Shown here: one piece after another, positions 24,925 to 35,821 of the stretch
How positions within the stretch are numbered: position 1 is the stretch's first letter
Layout: the number at the start of each line of letters is the position of its first letter
From: Larimichthys crocea
Lineage: Eukaryota > Chordata > Actinopteri > Sciaenidae
DNA: 64,000 nucleotides
Assembly (NCBI RefSeq): GCF_000972845.2
Contig: NW_020857941.1
Coordinates: 246,948 to 310,947 of the forward strand
Reading direction: 5' to 3'
Made by a program: the position numbers and the translations under genes
The notes under the pieces: generated by a model
Database searches by the model: none
What the model was told of the DNA's origin: nothing
What the model saw: the letters and a program-made list of their open reading frames with translations, nothing else

Positions 24925-25530
24925 TAATAAATCAAATCAAATCAGTTTTATTTGTATAGCCCAAAGTCACAAAGTACATTTGCCTCAGAGGGCTTTACAA
25001 TCTGTACAGGGAGTGACACCCTCTGTCCTTAGACCCTCGGTTCGAGTGAGGAAAAACTTGCCCACAAAAACCCTTTTAACAGGGAAAAAAGGTGGAAGAA
25101 ACCTCAGGAAGAGCCACAGAGGAGGGATCCCTCTCCCAGGACGGACAGACGTGCAATAGATGTTACATGTACAGAACAAATTAACACAAACATAAAAAAC
25201 AATTGCAATGGTGATAAAATGACAATGAATTACAATGAATGATAAAATGATTACAGTAACAGATATAGTAGTAATAATGACAGTAATAATATATGTAGTG
25301 GACGTCATGCAGGATCACAGCAGGAGCCACGATCCACGAGAACCTGCTGGACAACAGAGCACAGAAACTCCGGGGAAGTTTGGTTAGTAACATGCATTAA
25401 TGAGACATGTATGTCCACAGATGGTAAGAGGGAGAGAGAGGGGGAGAGAGGGAGGGAGAGAGAAGGGAAGGAGAGTCCCCCGGCAGTCTAATCCTATGGC
25501 AGTATAACTAAGGGATGACCTGAGCCAGCC
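24925..25530 (-). other. 3' UTR of the L2-like LINE
   Basis: Non-coding tail of the element, containing TTTGTATAGCCCAAAGTCAC and CAATCTGTACAGGGAGTGAC, phrases shared with the second copy at 42836-42920. A purine-rich GAGGGAGAGAGAGGGGGAGA tract lies at 25425-25475. The short direct words at 24930-24945 (AATCAAATCAAATCAG) fit the simple-repeat 3' end typical of this LINE group. Sequence left of it is unrelated. Confidence 0.65.
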
Positions 25531-26246
25531 CTAACTATAAGTTCTCTCAAAAAGGAAAGTCTCAAGTCTACTCTTAAAAGTGTTGACCGTGTCTGCCTCC
25601 CGAACCCAGAATGGTAGTTTGTTCCACAGAAGAGGAGCCTGATAGCTGAAAGCTCTGGCTCCCAATCTACTTTTGGAGACTATAGGAACCACAAGGAACC
25701 CAGCGTCCTGAGAGCGCAGTGTTCTAGAGAGGTAGTAAGGTATTATGAGCTCTTTTAGATATGATGGTGCTTGACAATGAAGAGATTTGTAAGTAAGGAG
25801 AAGAATTTTAAATTCTATTCTAGATTTAATAGGTAGCCAAAGCAAGGTATACAAAATGGGAGAGATGTGATCTCTGATCTTGGTTCCTGTCAGAACACGT
25901 GCAGCAGCATTCTGAATTAACTGCAAAGTCCTAAGAGACTTATTAGAGCAGCCTGATAACAAAGAGTTACAATAGTCCAGCCTAGAAGTAACAAATGCAT
26001 GGACTACTTTTTCTGCATCCGCTTGAGACACGATGTGTCTGATTTTAGCGATGTTACGTAAGTGGAAGAATGCAGTCCTCGAAATTTGTTTTATATGGAC
26101 ATTAAAGGACAAATCCTGATCAAAAACAACTCCAAGATTCTTTACGGTGGAGCTGGAGGCCAGGGTGATCCCATCTAAAGTAACTAAGTCTCTAGAAAGT
26201 GAGATTCTGAGGTGTTTGGGTCCAATTACAAGAACTTCTTGTTCTT
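25531..26246 (-). pseudogene. L2-like LINE ORF2, C-terminal part
   Basis: The open 193-codon frame (25531-26112) follows the RT core and includes the family-typical stretches RLDYCNSLLSG, LQLIQNAAARVLTG and LLWNKLPFWVREA. The same frame can be read further upstream to about 26246 (through KHLRISLSRDL and KNLGVVFDQDLSF). It is offset from the RT frame, so a small indel near 26247-26255 separates them. In an active element both would form a single polypeptide. Confidence 0.85.
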
Positions 26247-26251
26247 TTGTC

Positions 26252-27499
26252 TCAATTTAACATCAGAAAGTTGTAGGTCATCCAACTTTTTATATCCTTA
26301 AGGCATGCTTGGAGTTTAATTAATTGATTAGTTTCATCAGGCTTGATCGATAAATATAATTGGGTGTCGTCAGCATAACAATGAAAATTGATAGAGTGAT
26401 TCCTAATAATGTTCCCTAAAGGAAGCATATATAAACTGAATAGAAGTGGTCCTAGTGCAGAACCTTGTAGGACTCCATGACAAACTTTGGTATGCATGGA
26501 GGATTCATCACTGACGTGAACAAACTGAGATCGATCTAAGAAATACGACTTAAACCAGATTAGGGCGGTTCCTTTGATGCCAATTTGATGTTCCAGTCTC
26601 TGTAAAAAAATTTGATGGTCAATGGTGTCAAATGCAGCACTAAGATCTAACAGGACAAGTACAGAGATGAGTTCTTTGTCTGATGCCATTAGGAGGTCAT
26701 TTGTAACTTTGACTAATGCGGTCTCTGTGCTATGATGCACTCTAAATCCTGACTGAAAATTCTCAAATAGACTATTGTTATGGAGAAAGTCACACAGCTG
26801 ATTAGCTACAGCTTTCTCAAGTATCTTAGACAGAAAGGGAAGGTTTGATATCGGTCTGTAGTTGGCTAAGACCTCTGGGTCTAGAGTGGGCTTTTTAAGA
26901 AGAGGTTTAATTACAGCTACCTTAAAGGACTGTGGTACATATCCTGATAATAAAGACAGATTAGTCATATCCAATAAAGAATGATTAACTAGAGGTAACA
27001 CATCCTTGAGCAGCCTGGTTGGGATGGAGTCTAAGAGACAGGTTGACGGCTTAGCTGCAGAAATGATTAAAGTTATTTGATGAAGGTCGATGGGAGAAAA
27101 AGAGTCTAAATACATATCAGGTTTTACAGCTGCTTCCAAACTTGCTGTATCAGAATGCAGATCAATGCCTGTTGAGGGCAAGAGGTGATGGATTTTGTCT
27201 CTAATAGTTATCATTTTATCATTAAAGAAGCTCATGGAGTCATTGCTACTTAAACCTAAAGGAATAGATGGTTCAGTAGAGCTGTGATTCTCTGTTAGCC
27301 TGGCTACAGTGCTGAAGAGAAACCTGGGGTTGTTCTTATTCTCCTCTATTAATGAAGAGTAATAGGCTGCTCTAGCATTACGGAGAGCCTTCCTGTATGT
27401 TTTGACATTATCTTGCCAGACTAGATGAGATTCTTCCAGTTTAGTGGCACGCCATTTGCGTTCAGATTTACGTGCCTCTTGCTTTAATTTACGAGTCTG
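26252..27499 (-). pseudogene. L2-like LINE ORF2, reverse transcriptase domain
   Basis: This part would copy element RNA into DNA at a nicked target. The frame is open from just after the TAG at 27500-27502 to 26252. Counting from the internal Met at 27235, the motifs are [10 protein letters not shown] (~125-134), [12 protein letters not shown] (~160-171), motif [10 protein letters not shown] (D197, D203), motif [14 protein letters not shown] (~254-266) and motif C with the YADD catalytic pair (287-290). The catalytic residues are intact, so the lesions lie outside the core. It ends in a frameshift near 26250, where the C-terminal part continues in another frame. Confidence 0.9.
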
Positions 27500-28395
27500 C
27501 TAGCTATACCATGGTGCTAGCCTTCTTTGTTTAATTATCTTCTTTTTCAGAGGTGCAATAGAGTCTAGAGTTGTCCGTAATGAGCCTGTAGTACTATCAT
27601 CAAGATGATCTATTTGTGAGGGGCTAAAGGAAGCAGACAAGTCCTCTGTTACAGTTAGACATGGCATTGAATTCAATGCTGAAGGAATCACTTCCTTAAA
27701 TTTGGCTACAGCACTATCAGATAAACATCTGCTGTAGGAGTTTCTGCACAAAGGCTTATAGTCCAGTAGTATGAACTCAAAGGTTATTAAAAAATGGTCA
27801 GACAGAAGAGGATTCTGTGGAAAGACTATTAGATTATCAATTTCAATGCCATATGAGAGAACAAGATCAAGAGTGTGGTTCAGACAATGAGTCGGTTTAT
27901 TTACACTTTGACAGAAGCCAATTGAGTCTAATAGAGAGATAAACGCAGTACTAAGACTATCATTGTGGTTGTCCACATGAATGTTAAAATCACCTACAAT
28001 AATTACTTTATCTGTTTTAAGGATCAAGCCTGATGCAAATTCTGCAAATTCAGATAAAAATTCAGAATAAGGGCCTGGAGCTCGATATACTGTAACAAAT
28101 AAAATTGGCTGCGATGTTTTCCAGGTTGGGTGAGTGAGGCTAAGAACAAGACTTTCAAATGAATTATAATTTAGTTTAGGTTTAGGATTTATTAATAGAC
28201 TTGAGTTAAATATGGCTCCAACTCCACCACCTCGACCAGTACTTCGAGGAATATTATAGTATTATAATGACTCGGAGGAGTGGATTCATTTAAGCTAACA
28301 TATTCATCCTCCTGCAGCCAGGTTTCAGTGAGACAGAACAAATCAATATCATAATCAGATATGAATTCATTGACTAAAACAGCTTTAGATGACAA
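27500..28395 (-). pseudogene. L2-like LINE ORF2, APE-type endonuclease domain
   Basis: This part would nick target DNA. Two frames are involved. 28395-28192 has [12 protein letters not shown] with the conserved Glu of the TETWL motif. 28027-27503 has IIVGDFNIHVDN (GDFN), HTLDLVLSYG and LLSDHFLITFE (SDH), all standard endonuclease landmarks. The frame changes near 28245-28262. The region between (reading [13 protein letters not shown] and PILFVTVYRAPGP) is present in the second frame. The last codon before the RT region is TAG at 27500-27502, in frame with both domains. The related copy at 44650 has CAG-like sequence there, so a C-to-T nonsense change is likely. Confidence 0.85.
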
Positions 28396-28472
28396 AGACC
28401 TGATATTCAGGAGTCCACATTTAATTCTCTTATTTTGGACTGTTGGAGATGAGAAGTTTTATTAAGTTTTTA

Positions 28473-28494
28473 CCCTAACCCTAACCCTAACCCT
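28473..28494. repeat. Short telomere-type (CCCTAA)n tract
   Basis: Three full CCCTAA units plus CCCT, inside the LINE between ORF1 and ORF2. Too short for a telomere. It may be a chance or repair-derived interstitial telomeric tract, or part of the element. Confidence 0.9.
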
Positions 28495-28658
28495 CTTCTG
28501 TTTGTTTTATCTTTAAATAATGTAGGTGGACGGGGGACAGACACAGTCTCTATACTAAAGGACTGGGTGGGCAGCTGCTCTAATGGAGGTGCAGAGAAGC
28601 GTGTAAGACTGAAGCTCTGCTTCCTGGTCTCAACTCTGGGTTGTCGTCATGGTTTTGG

Positions 28659-29000
28659 TCAGCTAATAAACTTGGTCATATTTCTAGATATGAGAGCTGC
28701 TCCATCCAAAGTGGGATGGATGCCGTCTCTCCTAATCAGACCAGGTTTTCCCCCGAAAGGTGTCCAATTGTCTATGAAGCCCACATTGTTTGCTGGACAC
28801 CACCTCGACAGCCAGCGGTGGAATGACGACATGCGGCTAAACATGTCATCACTGGTCACATTGGGGAGGGGACCAGAGAAAACTACGGAGTCCGACATCG
28901 TTTTGGAATATTCACACACTGATGAAACATTAATTTGAGTGACCTCCGATTGGCGTAACCGGGTGTCATTACCGCCAACGTATTTACGTTGGCGGTAATA
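28659..29000 (-). pseudogene. L2-like LINE ORF1, C-terminal SGNH esterase part
   Basis: The minus-strand frame has VGGNDTRLRQSEVT (GGND, esterase block III) just after the palindromes and GLIRRDGIHPTLDGAALI (DGIHP, block V with the catalytic Asp/His pair) near the end. Known L2/CR1-type ORF1 proteins carry this SGNH-hydrolase fold after a coiled coil. It is cut off from the N-terminal part by the palindromic insertion at 28968-29055. The longest Met-initiated frame is 28919-28659. Confidence 0.75.
28968..28999. repeat. Perfect palindrome, 15-bp arms, 2-base spacer
   Basis: Arm 28968-28982 (ATTACCGCCAACGTA) is the exact reverse complement of 28985-28999, with TT between. It lies in the L2-like ORF1 at the codons for the GGND motif. 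The right arm in minus-strand sense is therefore an inverted duplicate of coding sequence. Confidence 0.95.
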
Positions 29001-29011
29001 CAGTAAACCCA

Positions 29012-29055
29012 GTAAATACAGTAAGATTGTTATTTAACAATCTTACTGTATTTAC
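29012..29055. repeat. Perfect palindrome, 21-bp arms, 2-base spacer
   Basis: Arm 29012-29032 (GTAAATACAGTAAGATTGTT then A) is the exact reverse complement of 29035-29055, with TT between. It lies 12 bases from the first palindrome. One arm encodes RKYSKIV in the ORF1 sense; the other is its inverted copy. Confidence 0.95.
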
Positions 29056-29577
29056 GCTTATCTTTAGCCAGCAGTTTCAAAAAAGACTCGATGTCGCCCA
29101 CTCTGGCCCCCGGGATTTAACTATGGCTCCCGGTGTCGCTAACTTCATGTTTCTCAAAATGGAGCTGCCAATGACCAGAGTTGGCCTCTCAGCGGGTGTG
29201 TCGCTGAGCGGGGAAAATCTGTTTGAAACATGGAGCGGTTGGTGGTGTACCGTGGGCTTCAGTTTGGTGCTATGCCTCCTTTGAACAGTCACCCAGCCTC
29301 CCGGCTGCTCGGGAACTACCGGGGGACGGCTAGCTGAAGCTACCTGTGGCGGTACTGCGCCGGCCACAGGGGACTGGCTAACTATCTGAGCTACTGACTG
29401 TTCGGTGGTTTGATACCGTGCCTCTAACTCACTGACCCTCGCCTCCAAAGCTACAAATAAACTACATTTATTACAAGTACCGTTATCACTAAAGGAGGAC
29501 AAGGAGTAACTGAACATGTGGCACACAGGGCAGGAGAGAGGAGGAGAGGAGAGAGGAGGAGACCAGAGAGAAGCCAT
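29056..29577 (-). pseudogene. L2-like LINE ORF1, N-terminal part
   Basis: The 166-codon frame from the Met at 29577 begins with a two-Cys-pair motif (C16, C19, C35, C38) that may bind zinc, then a probable coiled coil (~42-65), a Pro/Val-rich linker, and the start of the esterase domain, [12 protein letters not shown] (~132-143), with GSS at block I. After TPGAIVKS a +1 shift at a CCCGGGGG run moves the esterase reading ([14 protein letters not shown]) to another frame, which runs into the palindromes. ORF1 proteins of this group bind element RNA. Confidence 0.75.
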
Positions 29578-29726
29578 TGCTATCGCTAGTTAGTGTGGCC
29601 AAGAGAAACTGGTAAAACTATCAGATTGTGGTCACTATAGTAAAGAGACCTCTTCGTGCACAGACAGAATAAGTCTAAGGATAGTGCAGAGATAAGTAGA
29701 TAATACGGTGGCCGGGAACCCTTAAT

Positions 29727-29912
29727 GCTGCAAATAAAAGAAACGCTGCAAATAAAAAGAAACAGCGCTGCAAATAAAAGAAACACTGCAAACAAAAAGA
29801 AACAGCGCTGCAAATAAAAGAAAGAAACGCAGCTGCAAATAAAATAAAGAAATGCCGCTGCAAATAAAAGAAACAGCGCTGCAAATAAAAAAGAAACACT
29901 GCAAACAAAAAA
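29727..29912. repeat. ~20-bp tandem repeat upstream of LINE ORF1
   Basis: About nine imperfect units of GCTGCAAATAAAAGAAACA (18-25 bases with variable A runs). On the minus strand this is 150-335 bases 5' of the ORF1 start, so it may belong to the LINE 5' UTR. The Phe/Cys-rich ORFs in three frames are translations of the repeat. Confidence 0.9.
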
Positions 29913-30156
29913 CTCCACAACGGAAGGGAATTACCGGGGACTATTATTGCTGGTTCACCTGTAGTTTTTTATGTGAGCGAAGAAGCGTATTGCATTCACT
30001 TGAAAAAAATAAATTAGACACCTGATCTCGTAATTATGAGATAAGGAAAGGTGCCTTATTGGCCACTGCACTTCGGTAAAGTTAGAAAGATATTGGCACT
30101 TCCGGGATCAATAACTCTTAATTGAAACGTTGTTAAAACAAAAAACGCATATTTTC

Positions 30157-30237
30157 AACGAGCTACAACCTAATGTTCATCACAACGAGCTACAACCTAA
30201 TGTTCATCACAACGAGCTACAACCTAATGTTCATCAA
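30157..30237. repeat. 27-bp tandem repeat, exactly three units
   Basis: Three identical copies of a 27-base unit (starts AACGAGCTACAACCTAATGT) sit in otherwise unique sequence. Confidence 0.95.
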
Positions 30238-30476
30238 AACGAGCCAGCCTCGGAGCCACACCAACAACATTAGTGTTTACTAGGACTTTTCATAATTTCT
30301 GGGATTTTTTATTAGGAATATTAATCAATAACATCTATATGATACAGTAACGCTAGCTACACTTTAAAATCTAGTGCCCGACTACATCCGTTTGTACGGT
30401 ATTTTTTGTAAATGAGTACAGCAGTATTTTTTTTTAAAGATTTTGTATACAAAACATGATCAGTTTAGTAGTAGCA

Positions 30477-30501
30477 ATAATAATAATAATTATTATTATT
30501 A

Positions 30502-30551
<50 letters not shown>

Positions 30552-30570
30552 TATTTTATTATTATTAAAT
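30477..30570. repeat. (ATT)n microsatellite with inverted start
   Basis: AATAATAAT turns into ATTATTATT, making a short perfect hairpin at 30477-30505, followed by a long ATT array. Confidence 0.95.
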
Positions 30571-31450
30571 AAACACTTTATTTGTATTTCTATTTTGCCG
30601 TAGAGTTGCACTAATCAATAGCTTTATACTAGTCAGATGACAATGTGTTATGTGAAAAGTGTTTATGCATCCATAGAGAATAATCACTACCTCAGCAGTT
30701 CCCCCTTAGCTCTGTGAAGAATTTCTGAATTTTGAAGCTGGCTGTTTAAGTTTTCTGGACTGAAAACTCTGCACTCATCAGTTTCATTTCCAACAGCAGC
30801 AGGCGTTAAGATGGCTCAGTAGGCTTAGTAGTCTTGGTAGCTAGAGTTGGTTGAGACCAAACCAGAGCTGAAAAGAAGAGAGAATATTGGACTTAACATT
30901 CATCAGTGGACATAGATATGACTCAAACTGAATTCTGCTTTCATCAAGATTATTATCTTCAGTTCTTCAATTTATCCTGAAATATAAGAATCTTCTAAAC
31001 TGGAGATACGTGGTTCTCAGACAGATACTTGAGAAGCAGCCTAACGAAGGTCAACCAACAAAGGCCGACTGTCACCTATAGTTTCAGAGAATTGCATTGG
31101 AGCACATTGCAGAGACTTTGTACTGGCATTGTCATCCTCTCATGTTTTGTTTGAGAAAGAAGAGGTGAAGAATCAAAAGGAGATGTTCTTTTTTTGAACA
31201 TTCTTTTATTTAAAATTATGCATATAAAGAACAACACAAAACATTACACTAAGAACAAAACAGAACACAACAACCAGGAACAATTAGTGTCTCAGCATAC
31301 CTACAGTCCCAAATCAAGACAAACTACACAGATGGACATCCCACCAAACTAATCCCAGAATAAGGGGGAGAAAGTACCCTCCGCAGGAGACCTCCACAAC
31401 ACAAAAAAACACAATACCGAAATAGCTTCTTACGACCAGCCGTTACCAAA

Positions 31451-34259
31451 TTATCTGTCGGGCCATCCAAAATGGGAAATGACAGGGGCCCACAAAACCA
31501 AAAACAAATCCATTTGTACATGAAGTTTTGCAGTTATCTTTTCCATCGAATACACATTCTTTAGTCTCTCTCGCCATTGTTGAAGAGTGGGAGGTAGAGG
31601 TTTAAGCCAACACAGGGTTATCATTTTCCTCGCCACTAGTAGGAGAATCTGTAATAGTTGGGCCTTTCTCTTTCCTATATCCCCCCCCCGGATTCAAACC
31701 CAGTATATAATGTAATGGGTTCAGCGGTAATGTAATTTTCAGAATGCTCCGGATTTCTGCTTGGATCCCTTGCCAAAATGGAGTCAACATCGGGCAATCC
31801 CAAAAGATATGAGTGTGGTCCCCGATCTGCTTACATTTCCTCCAGCATAAATTGGTATTATTTTTGTCATATTTTGAAGTCCATGAAGGTGTCTTGAAGT
31901 ATCTCATTTTTAATTTCCAATTGAATTCTTTCCACATTGGGCTATGAGTGATTTTATGACCCTGTTCACACACCACCTCCCACTCTTCATCCTCAATAAC
32001 AACATTCATTTCCAGTTCCCACTTTTCCTTTATATCTAAAGAGTTTCCAGAGAAATGTGTTTGTAAATGTTTGTATAAATTAGATACTATTTTCCTTTTA
32101 CTATTCTCTTCTATACGTTTTACTAAAAAGTGTTCTAAAGGTGATGGTGGTTGTTTCAAAGAGTTCCATTCGGTGTGCGACAAAAGATAATCCCTCAACT
32201 GTAAATACCTAAAGAAATCCTTAGAACACAATCCATATTTATCTTGTAGTTGCTTAAATGACATAAGAATTTCTCCATCAAACATCTGGTTTATGGTTAT
32301 TAATCCTTTCCCCGCCCAGACCCGGAACCCAGCATCTATCTTGTTTGGCAAGAAATCAACAATTTTAGCAATTCTTACTGCACGAGATATTGTTAAAGGT
32401 GCACCTATTTTTTTCCTCACCAGGGACCAAACCCTGTGGGTACAAGCAATCCATTCATTTTCAATTTTTAAAGCTCTCCATTTCTTTAGTTCCAAAAAGG
32501 GCATTGACTCAAGAGGTACTAGCGGGCAAGCGCATCTCTCCAGACCAATCCAGTTTGTTTCCTCGTCTTGTACAACCCACTCGACCAAACAACGGAGTTG
32601 TGCTGCCCAATAATATAGTTTCAAACATGGCAAACTAAGACCTCCTTTTTCCTTTGCGCTTACTAGCAATTTTTGTCTAATTCTAGGCTTTCGCTTTTGC
32701 CAGATAAAAGCCGAAATCATTTTATCCCACATTTTGAAAGTTGAAGCTGGTATCCAAATAGGCAGCGATTGGAAGAAGTATGTCAATCGAGGGAGTACAT
32801 TCATCCTGACTGTTTCGATTCTACCTGAGAGGGACAGAGGAAGAATCTCCCATCGAGCCAAATCTGATTTTATTTGTGTGATTAATCTGCCATAATTTTC
32901 CTTAAATAATTGTGAGGTTTGTGTTGTAATCTTAATGCCTAAATATCTAAATCCTCTATTTGACCAGTTAAATGCAACATCTTTATCTAACTCTGTTGGC
33001 CACTCGCCTACTAGCATCATGGCCTCTGATTTTGTTTTGTTAACTTTGTACCCTGATATTTCCCCAAATTCCCCTAGGCAGGCCAAAACAACTGGGATCG
33101 AATTCAAGGGGTCAGTAATATACAGAATCACATCATCTGCATATAGTGAGATTTTATGCGTCACTCCCCCTATCGATACTCCCTGAATTCTAGAATCTGT
33201 TCGTATAATTTCTGCCAGGGGCTCTATACTGATAGCGAACAGTAAAGGTGAAAGGGGGCATCCCTGTCTCGTTCCTCTTTTCAAGCCAAAGTTCTTTGAT
33301 GTATAACCATTGACCCGCACTTTTGACATGGGTCCAGAATATAACACCCCAATCCAGCTGATAAAATCTGTATGAAATCCCATTTTCCCCAGTGTGTGTT
33401 TCAAATACTGCCAATCCACCCTGTCGAATGCTTTTTCAGCATCTAGGCTGAGAAGCATTGAGTGTTCTTGTTTTTGTTTAGCCACTGAGATCACGTTTAG
33501 AGTTCTCCTGATATTATTTATCCCCTGACGACCCGGTATAAACCCAGTTTGATCTGGTTTGATTATGGTACATATACACTTTTGAATTCGTTTCGCCAGT
33601 ATTGTGGTTAAAATTTTTGCGTCGCAGCAGAGCAAACTTATTGGTCTGTACGAGGAACAGTTTGTGGGGTCTTTGCCTTCCTTTGGGATTATGGATATTA
33701 TTGCTTCGGACCAAGATTTGGGAGGGTCGTTCTTCGTAAGGGCATAATTAAATACCCTCTCTAAGAGGGGCGTAACTTCACCTTGAAAACATTTATAGAA
33801 TTCACTTGGATATCCATCTACTCCCGGCACCTTATTATTCTTTAAACTTTTTATGGTTTCCTCAATCTCCTTTTTTGTGATTGGATCCCTCATCGCTTTG
33901 GAGTCACTTTCAATTAATTTTGGTAACTTAATTTTTCCTAATACAGTTTTAATCTTTTCTATCTTATTTTCTGACTCTCCTGAGTCATAAAGTGTCTCAT
34001 AGTAAACAGAAAAGGCTTCTGCTATGTCTTTAGGGTGGGATATCGTTTCTTTAGTAACAGGATTCACTATTTTTGCCACCGTACGATCTGCTTGTGCCTT
34101 GCGCAGTTGAAATGCCAGTAGCCTGCTGGCCCTATTTCCTGCTTCGTAATATTTTTGGTTGGCAAAACGCAATGCTCCCTCAGCCTTATGTGTCAATAAA
34201 TCATTTAATGTTTGTCTGTGCTGGTTAAGAGATTTCAAAATATTTTCGTCTCTTTTCTT
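31451..34259 (-). pseudogene. L1/Tx1-like ORF2, reverse transcriptase and C-terminal zinc knuckle
   Basis: The 878-codon frame (34238-31602) is the longest in the window. It has the RT fingers (NNKVPGVDGYPSEFY ~134-148, SSYRPISLLC ~195-204), TGFIPGRQGINNIRR (~231-245), motif A LSLDAEKAFDRVDW (D265, D272 region), RGTRQGCPLSPLLFA (~321-335) and the catalytic YADD (~366-369). The thumb follows, and a C-terminal CX3CX7HX4C knuckle is at about C798, C802, H810, C815. The core looks intact. At a C9 run (31681-31689) the frame appears to shift: another frame continues with GKRKAQLLQILLLVARKMIT and ends GWPDR near 31451, a more family-like C-terminus. Confidence 0.92.
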
Positions 34260-35241
34260 TTAATGCTCTCTTTCTAACTCCTGTGTGAGTTTTTCTAACC
34301 TCCCTTGTTCTTTATCATGATCTTTTTTGATTTTGGATGAAAGAGCGATTAATTTCCCCCTTATCACCGCTTTAGCCGCTTCCCATAAGATGGATACTGA
34401 AACTTCCCCATTATCATTGTGTTCCATATATTCGTTCCAATCTTTTTTTATACTCTGAACTATCTCTGGATGATTCAGAAGTGCAACATTCATTCTCCAC
34501 TGTTTAGGTTGTTTTTCACTCACTAAATTTATTGACATGACCACTGGGCCATGGTCCGATATCGTTATAGGTTCAATATGGCAGTCTTTGACTTTATAGG
34601 CGTCTCCTTTTAACACACAGAAAAAGTCTATCCTAGAGTAGCCTTTGTGAACCTTTGAGAAAAAAGTATAATCACGCTCTTTGGGATGTCTTTGACGCCA
34701 TATATCCACCAGCCCCAGTTCCTCAATCATATTGCTCAATATTTTAGTTTTCTGTAGTACAGGTCCCTCTTCAAATGGATGTTTATCTAACTTTTGGTTC
34801 AACACACAATTGAAGTCCCCTCCCACTATGATGAATCCTTCGGCATGCATGGTCAAAAGAGCAGTAATTTCTTTAAAGAAGCTGGAGTCATCTTCATTTG
34901 GTGCGTAAATGTTTACAAGGGACATCTTAACACCTCTGATTGCACCCACCACCAAAATGTAGCGCCCTTTCTTGTCTTCATACGTATTCTCTGCGGTAAA
35001 ACCAAGTGATCTATGACACAAAATTGCAACTCCTCTTTTTTTTACCCGCTTCAAATGAAGCACTGAAAACCTGCCCTACCCATTCCCTTCTAAGCTTTTT
35101 GTGTTCTGTATCATTAAGGTGGGTCTCCTGGAGTAATGCAATGGAACAATTCAATCTTTTTAGCTGATTCATAATTTTCTTTCTCTTTATGGGATGATTA
35201 ATGCCATTTATATTGTAACTAACTACCGTCAACTTGTCCAT
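34260..35241 (-). pseudogene. L1/Tx1-like ORF2, APE-type endonuclease
   Basis: ORF2 starts at the Met at 35241 with VVSYNINGINHP, and ALLQETHLND carries the catalytic Glu. An A8 run on the minus strand (35036-35043) shifts the frame. The second frame (35063-34263) continues with RGVAILCHRSLGF, LVNIYAPNEDDSSF, IIVGGDFNCVLN (GDFN), SRIDFFCVL and TISDHGPVVMSI (SDH). The 55/56 kb copy has a different A count at the same run. The frame ends at a TAA (34260-34262) that is exactly in frame with the RT frame and also present in the second copy. It separates the two ORF2 domains by one codon change. Confidence 0.88.
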
Positions 35242-35821
35242 TTCTGTAACTTATATTTTAATCTGAACATGATGTTTTACTATCCTGATAGCATTTCTTC
35301 TCTGAACTGTACCTTAAGTGAAATCAAACTAAAAAACAAAAAAGTAGTAGTTATCTTGACAGTATTGTTTGCTGAGAGACACCGAACATTGAAAACCAAG
35401 AAACCGAATAATTTTTCTGAACATAAAAACCAGCAGTGAGCTTCCAAGACACCAGTGGATTGCCCCTGAAATGAATTGAACAGAGTCTTAACCTTACAAA
35501 CAGACTCAGGGGATCCCCACTCCCGATCTTCACTGGGCAGAGAGAGAGGTCTCTCTGGATAGAGTGCACAAAGTGCAGCGGCGACGGTCCACCAGGTTGT
35601 CCCAGGAATGTCCTCATGTCGCCTTGGTAGCGAAGTTCGCTTCATAGATGGTGATCCTTTCCCCCCCAACCCCCACCGACCCCAATACTCCTCTTATTTT
35701 CCAATCCTAATACTATAGCCTGTATCCATTGTTTCCAGACCGTAATTTACGTTAAACAAAGCACTCATTTTTATTCTACTAAGCAAGTCCAGTTTCATAG
35801 TCTCTTTCTGTCTGTTATTAT
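35242..35821 (-). other. L1/Tx1-like LINE spacer between ORF1 and ORF2
   Basis: Non-coding spacer of the element. The ORFs inside have no domain. It has a C-rich run near 35670 and is preserved in the second copy (about 55475-56070). Confidence 0.6.

Larger units (their letters stand above)
24925..29577 (-). mobile_element. L2/CR1-like LINE, nearly full length, inactive
   Basis: A minus-strand non-LTR retrotransposon. From its 5' end it has ORF1 (zinc-binding Cys pairs, coiled coil, SGNH esterase; 29577-28659), ORF2 endonuclease (28395-27503), reverse transcriptase (27499-26252) and a C-terminal region (to 25531), then a 3' UTR to about 24925 ending in repeated TGATT words. An ORF1 with an esterase domain, an APE-type endonuclease and a YADD reverse transcriptase are the family hallmarks. 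Inactivating changes are a palindromic insertion and a frameshift in ORF1, a frameshift in the endonuclease, one in-frame TAG between endonuclease and RT, and a frameshift after the RT core. A second, much more damaged relative lies at 42836-45450 and lacks the TAG. I could not find a clear target-site duplication. Confidence 0.85.

Noticed and set aside
28473..28494. Chromosome end or telomere
   Set aside because: Fewer than four units, inside a LINE, with normal sequence on both sides.
32293..32638. Plus-strand ORFs of 82-106 codons
   Set aside because: Antisense shadows of the L1/Tx1-like reverse transcriptase.
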